NCBI GenBank assembly: GCA_963556695.1
Contig: CAUWAG010000003.1
Span: 8,742,001-8,806,000, forward strand
Direction: 5' to 3'
Source of the DNA: Anthostomella pinea
Lineage: Eukaryota; Ascomycota; Sordariomycetes; Xylariales; Xylariaceae
DNA: 64,000 nucleotides
Position numbers and translations under genes: made by a program. Under the pieces are notes generated by a model that worked only from the letters and a program-made list of their open reading frames with translations, did no database searches and had not been told where the DNA came from. Of the stretch, positions 59,104 through 64,000 are shown in pieces (position 1 is the stretch's first letter; every line of letters starts with the position of its first letter).

Positions 59104-62100
59104 ATGAATGCGGCAGAAGAACAAAAGAGTGCAGGCCCTACAGAGTTAGCCATTAACCTGGCTGACTATAAAAGAGCACAAGCAGACATCACTCTGATGC
59201 AAGAGCCCTGGATCGGTATACTACCAGGCAGAAGAATGGGAATAAAGACACACCCAAATTATGATATATATTCCCCGGTTAATTCCTGGGACAGCGACAA
59301 TATACGACCCAGATCTCTCATTTATGTGAGAAAATATCTTTAAGCGGATCAAATTTGGCCTTATGCTACACAAGACATCACTTGGATCAAGGTACAAGGC
59401 ATTACATTTGCCAGCATCTACCGACCATGTGACAACCCACAAGAAGTGGATGACATTCTGGAAGTATGGACTCCACCCTTTGGCTGTGTAATAGCCAGAG
59501 ATTTTAATGCTAGCGACACATCCTGGGACTCAAGCAATCCAGGATATCATGGTGGTGCTATAATTGCACAGACTATGACAGACCACAGACTGGATCTGAT
59601 TTTTGAACCAGATGTCCTAACATATGATGACAGAAATGTACTAGATCTGGTTTTCTCAGATGTCCCTATGACCAAAGCCTCAATAAATGATGCACTCCAG
59701 TGCACCTCGGATCACGAGACATTACGAATAGTTGTCCCAATTTAGGGAAACCTGGACCGGGTCCCTAAGGCTGATCGGTGGATAGTCCCGGACAATAAAC
59801 TATAAGAGCTGATAGATAATGTCCAAAACAGGATTCACGAGCTCCCCCGGCTGGATACATCCCCTGGCCAGGTGGATGCCTTTACACAGAGCTTGATCAA
59901 CATAATCCAAGGCTGCGTCAGAACAGTGGACAAAAAGCCCCGACAATCTAGGCCCACTGCTTGGTGGAATAATGAATGCAAAGCAGCTATTTAGACATAC
60001 AGGGCCTTGTCCAAACAGACCGTAAGCCAAGAAGAGCGGAATTCAGCCCAACAGGGCTTTCGCCATGTGGTTCAAAAGGCTAGGAGAGAGTACTAGCAGA
60101 CTCTAATCGATTCAGTGACTGAACTAAAGGATCTGTACAGAATCGTTTCCTGGCACAAGCTGTTAGCAGGATTGCATTCCCCTCTAATCATCATAGGAGA
60201 CCAAATATTTGAGTCATAAGAGAACAAGGCGAATACACTACGCTCAGCCACGTTTGAACAAAGCACCCCAGACAACAATATTATCGACCCCTGGTCCGCT
60301 CAGATCACACAACCCAAGCCACATATCCCCCTTGAATACCATGTCGGACTGGAAGAGGCTGAAGGGTGCACTATAGGGACTAAGAGCAACTCCCCAGGAG
60401 TAGATACCCTCATAGTGCGGATTCTGAAAGCTTGCTGGCCAGTCATTGGGAAACGTATCAGAGCCCTTTTCCAGACCTGTCTACAGATCGGACACCACCC
60501 TACACCATTCACAGTAGCTAAGGTAATGATGATCCCAAAACCAGGCAAGGCAGACTATTCCAACCCCCGGGCCTACAGACCAATATCACTATTATCATGT
60601 CTTGGTAAAGGCCTAAAACAACTCATCACAAAAAGAATTACTTGATTTGTTATTAAACTTGGAATTCTAGCTCCATAACATTTTGGAGCTCTACTAAAGC
60701 GCTCTGCCACCGACTTGGTAACTATACTCATACACAATATTGAACAGGCTATTGACCAAGGCCTTGTTGTAACGGTAGTCACGTCAGATGTGAAAGGGGC
60801 CTTTGACGCTGCCTTTATAGGACGACTGGTGGTTCGCATAAAAGAATAGGGCTGGCCGGGCTTTCTTATAAGATGGGTACAGTCATTCATGTCCGAGCGG
60901 TCCGCAAGAGTTCGGTTTGAAGGTATCGTAACCGATATAAAAGCTCTCACTTGTGGGCTACCACAAGGCTCACCAGCCTCTCCAATCCTTCACATGCTGT
61001 ATACAGAGCCAATCTGTGCCCGACTTAATATAAAAAAGAGACGCTTTAGATACACAGACAACCTAGCAACTCTTTGTATTAGAAAGAACCTTAAAGAAAC
61101 AGCTATAGAGGCTTCTGAAAATCTTTATTTACTCAATCAATGGGGACACAATAATGCTATTGAATTTGACCCTGACAAAACCGAGATCATGCACTTCTCA
61201 TGGAAAAAGAACTCAAACAACCCTCGGGTCCGTCACGGGACAATGAACAAAACAGCAAAGGATTCCATGTGATGGTTAGGTGTCCTTCTAGATAGAAAAC
61301 TAAACTTCAAAGATCAAGTTTCCTATTGGGCCAAGAAAGTTAGTAAGGTAGTAAATCACCTTTAAGGACTATACAACACAGTAAAAAGACTTCCAGTAAA
61401 ATTAATTAGGAAGGTTGTGAAAGCTTGTGTTATCCCTATTCTTACACATGGCCTGGAGGCCTGGTACCCAGGAATCAAAAAAGTTAGGAGCTTAGGTGGG
61501 ACATCAGCATGTCATATTAAGGGGCTTCTTGGAACGATAGATGCTGTATTACGAACGGCGATCAGGGCTATCTTGCCGGTCTAGAAAATACACCCTGGAC
61601 ATATCCTACAGTTTGAATCACAGATTCCCCCAGCAGGAGTTCTTGCAGAGTCAATAAGACGACGTCACAGCCTCTGACTCGGACGAATAGACCAGAGACA
61701 CCCTCTTGTCGGCAGGCTCCAAATACAAGCTCACAAGGAACCAACAAGGTTATAAAGGAGCTTCCAACTAGTTCTTGACTTCCAGAGACCAATATTCACC
61801 AAATCATCATGAAAAAAGCCCCCAATCCGTAAGGACAAAGAAAAAAAAAACCCCCTTTTTAAGCAATGGCTACAGGAGAGAAACGTGAACACTGACCTTG
61901 TCATCTACTCAGATGGATCACAGTTGGATGACCAAGGCACAACCCGCACTGGATGGGGTTATACCATCAGGAAAGGCGACACTACACAAGAAATATATCA
62001 GGAAAAAGGCAGACTTCTTTAAGCAGAAGTAATAGATGCTGAAGTCCATGGCGCTCTCCAAGGTTCCGCAACAGCCAGGGCAATTAGACGCGGAAAATGG

Positions 62101-62745
62101 CTGTATATCTGCCTGGATAATACGTCAGTGGTAGATAGGCTCAATGGGACTCCACCCAAGACATCACAGAACATTTTTCTACGATTCTAAGAACTTGCCA
62201 CAGCACACACTCCTGGAGTGACCGTCAAGTGGCTTCCTGGACACAGAGATATTGATAGCAACAAAGCTGCTAACACACTAATAAAAAAGGGTGCCATGCT
62301 AGAAACGGACATAACGAACCTTTCTATAATCTCTTAGATAAAAAGAGATCTCAAAAAATAAATAAGAGAGAATTCGATCAATAATAGAAAGACCAATCAG
62401 AACCTAGGTATCAAGAAGTATACTTACATGCAGTAACTAAAAGGGACTTTATATATTTTGAAAGGAGCACTCTACACAGACTTATAGCGGCCAGATCTGG
62501 ACATAGCGACTTTGCTAGATACCACGAATATTTTGGGCATATAGACTCGAATAACCACTACAACTGCGGTGAGAAGAAAACACCACAATATATTTTCTTT
62601 TGTAAAAGGCTTGGGAAAAACTGACTACTGCCCAGGTACTTGCTTAGGACAGCCTGTTTACAATCCTTGGGGGAGAGGAACACAGAATGGGCAAAATTCA
62701 TAGAAAAGAGCAAATTCTTCTCATCAATCTGTCCCTGATAAATAA
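59104..62745 (+). pseudogene. LINE ORF2 (endonuclease, reverse transcriptase, RNase H), broken
   Basis: Domains in order: endonuclease (TLMQEPWIGILPG; a D-F-N-A block at about 59501-59512, where the usual preceding Gly is Arg; a S-D-H block at about 59708-59716); reverse transcriptase (YRPISLLSCLGKGLKQL at about 60580-60630; SDVKGAFDA; GLPQGSPASPILHMLY at about 60955-61000); the catalytic Tyr-x-Asp-Asp box, here Y-T-D-N at about 61051-61062; and RNase H (YSDGSQLDDQG; WLPGHRDIDSNKAANTL). A Cys/His cluster closes the C-terminus. Stops occur at about 59341, 59743, 59803, 59992, 60093, 60217, 60643, 60676, 60847, 61270 and later. Loss of the active-site Asp alone would abolish polymerase activity. 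Confidence 0.88.
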
Positions 62746-62922
62746 CTGTTCTTAAAGGACCAGATGGGATGACCCCAAAGTCATACCGCCGCAACAACGG
62801 GGATGTGCTCGTGAGCGGGACTGACTGTAATTATTATCTTGATACCTCCACAACCCTGCGATGCAGAGGCTCTGGGAGGCGTGGTTTGCACTACTGAGGA
62901 GCGATCCCCCACGTTAAATACA

Positions 62923-62938
62923 ATAATCATCATCATCA
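62923..62938 (+). repeat. ATC trinucleotide tail of the LINE
   Basis: About five ATC/TCA units directly before the right target-site duplication. Simple-repeat tails replace poly(A) in the I group of LINEs. Confidence 0.8.
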
Positions 62939-62951
62939 TATCAACTAGGCT
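62939..62951. repeat. Right target-site duplication of the LINE
   Basis: Exact match to the 13 bases at 57852-57864. The first base may belong to the ATC tail, so the true duplication is 12 or 13 bases. Confidence 0.85.
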
Positions 62952-64000
62952 ACGTCCAGTCTCATGAGCAGGAACAGCGACGGAGAATACCTTGCAGAAA
63001 ACACATGAGGCAGTGAGGTTGGGGTTCTTCATGGGGTGATTAGACCAGAAGGCCGATGGTAGGCGGTCCGTTTACGGGACTGTCAGCCAGTTCCAGGCCT
63101 ACGCTACGACATCCCCAAGTGAGAGAGGGCAAGGGCAATTTGGAGCGTCGAGGTTGAGTGTTTGAGAAGATATAATTCCTCCTGTGAACCTGCGTAGGTC
63201 ACCATCTGAAGAACATGTGGCTTTGATTCACCATCAGCACTCATAAGGGACGTCTGTAGGTATGGCGACGAGCGCAGAGGTTCCAAGCTTATGAACTATT
63301 GTTACGAGATGTTATCAACGGAGGTCCACGGGGTGGCTAGGCCTAGGAGAGCCGATTCGCCCTCGTAATGTTACATGTCAGTTCTTCGCACTACAGAGTC
63401 TGTGATGATCGAAAGTCGAACATGCGTCACAAAAAAACACCACGAGACACACCAACAGTCATCCAGCATTGTGTCAAGCTCGAATTAGTGACAGTGCTCT
63501 ATGAAGAAAAGCATATGGGTCACGAGTAAGACAGTGTATTTCAGGGGATCACTAAGTTGCCCTCTGGTGCGGATCAGGAGAACTTCTCCCAATGACCCAG
63601 ATGGTGAACCTCAGTGCCTGTGCGTCGACGACATACTAGGTCTGTAATCTACAAGCATACAGGATGGAACAATCCAAGAGACCCCTGGAAATAGGGGCAC
63701 TCAAGGCAAAGTTGGCTCTTCCCTCAAGTATTCAGAACAAAGGACCTTCCTCCCATGCAGACTGGTGTTGCCAGCACCCCTCTGACCGCACTGAACTCAC
63801 CGGGAGGGTTTTACGGCACCACGATCCGCAGTCTAACTGGAGTCACCCTGATCGTCCCATGAATGGGGATGATGGGCCGGACGGTCGTCATGGCGCGCTG
63901 AAAGCTATCAACATACTTCATTCTTGTGTCCACAGTGTTTCCCTTGCCCCGATGACTTTGACTCCTGGTATCCAGATGTACCTCAGAGAAGATGGAACCA
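62952..64000. other. Right-end flank, no gene seen
   Basis: About 1 kb of normal composition after the LINE. Only short frames without domain character are present. Confidence 0.4.

Larger units (their letters stand above)
57865..62938 (+). mobile_element. I/Tad-like non-LTR retrotransposon (LINE), 5'-truncated and inactive
   Basis: The element carries a gag-like ORF1 with a zinc knuckle, then ORF2 with apurinic endonuclease, reverse transcriptase and RNase H domains, and ends in an ATC trinucleotide tail (about 62923-62939). No terminal repeats are present. A 12-13-base target-site duplication borders both ends, so the boundaries are precise. The left border falls at the ORF1 start with no 5' UTR, suggesting 5' truncation at insertion. 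The RNase H domain points to the I/Tad group. At least 15 stops interrupt the frames; most are TAA or TAG where CAA or CAG fits. Confidence 0.92.

Overview
This window is genomic DNA of a filamentous ascomycete (Pezizomycotina). The genes carry many short introns of about 48-140 nt with GT..AG ends and CTAAC/CTGAC branch sites. The products are fungal housekeeping proteins plus fungus-specific families, and there is a non-LTR retrotransposon with C-to-T type stop codons. No genus can be named from the sequence alone.

Left part (0.3-8 kb): decayed genes around one intact sugar transporter (1.6-3.3 kb). An SDR dehydrogenase, two unrecognised genes and a kinase/HAD/phosphoribosyltransferase gene are each broken by TAG or TAA codons that could come from CAG or CAA, most also with frameshifts. 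A split tRNA-Pro(AGG) lies at 5.2 kb. At 9-10.4 kb there is an intact GNAT acetyltransferase and a small membrane protein.

Central part (13-46.7 kb): an ordinary, intact housekeeping block. It holds a SAP30-domain Sin3/HDAC subunit, mitochondrial DnaJ (MDJ1), BRO1 (endosomal sorting), AVL9 (late secretory traffic), cullin-1 (SCF ligase scaffold), an SRF1-like membrane protein, a Mit_KHE1 (mitochondrial K+/H+ exchange-related) protein, a Glu-repeat membrane protein, a TOK-type two-pore K+ channel and a large Zn2Cys6 regulator. Exon structures were worked out by hand and all reading frames close. BRO1 and AVL9 both act in post-Golgi and endosomal traffic; otherwise the neighbours share no single pathway. 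A degraded HET-domain fragment sits in the spacer between BRO1 and AVL9.

Right part (46.7-64 kb): accessory in character. It contains a 175-bp terminal-inverted-repeat element, a small secreted protein running into an AT-rich decayed island (48.1-49.15 kb), an intact class III aminotransferase, a four-TM protein, a BTB-bromodomain protein, and a 5.07-kb I/Tad-like LINE flanked by a 12-13-bp target-site duplication.

No CRISPR array, operon or convincing secondary-metabolite cluster was seen. The most unusual points are a probable stwintron and a GC-AG intron in the K+ channel gene, the BTB-bromodomain fusion with its stop codon inside a minisatellite, and the shared CAG-to-TAG decay of genes and LINE.
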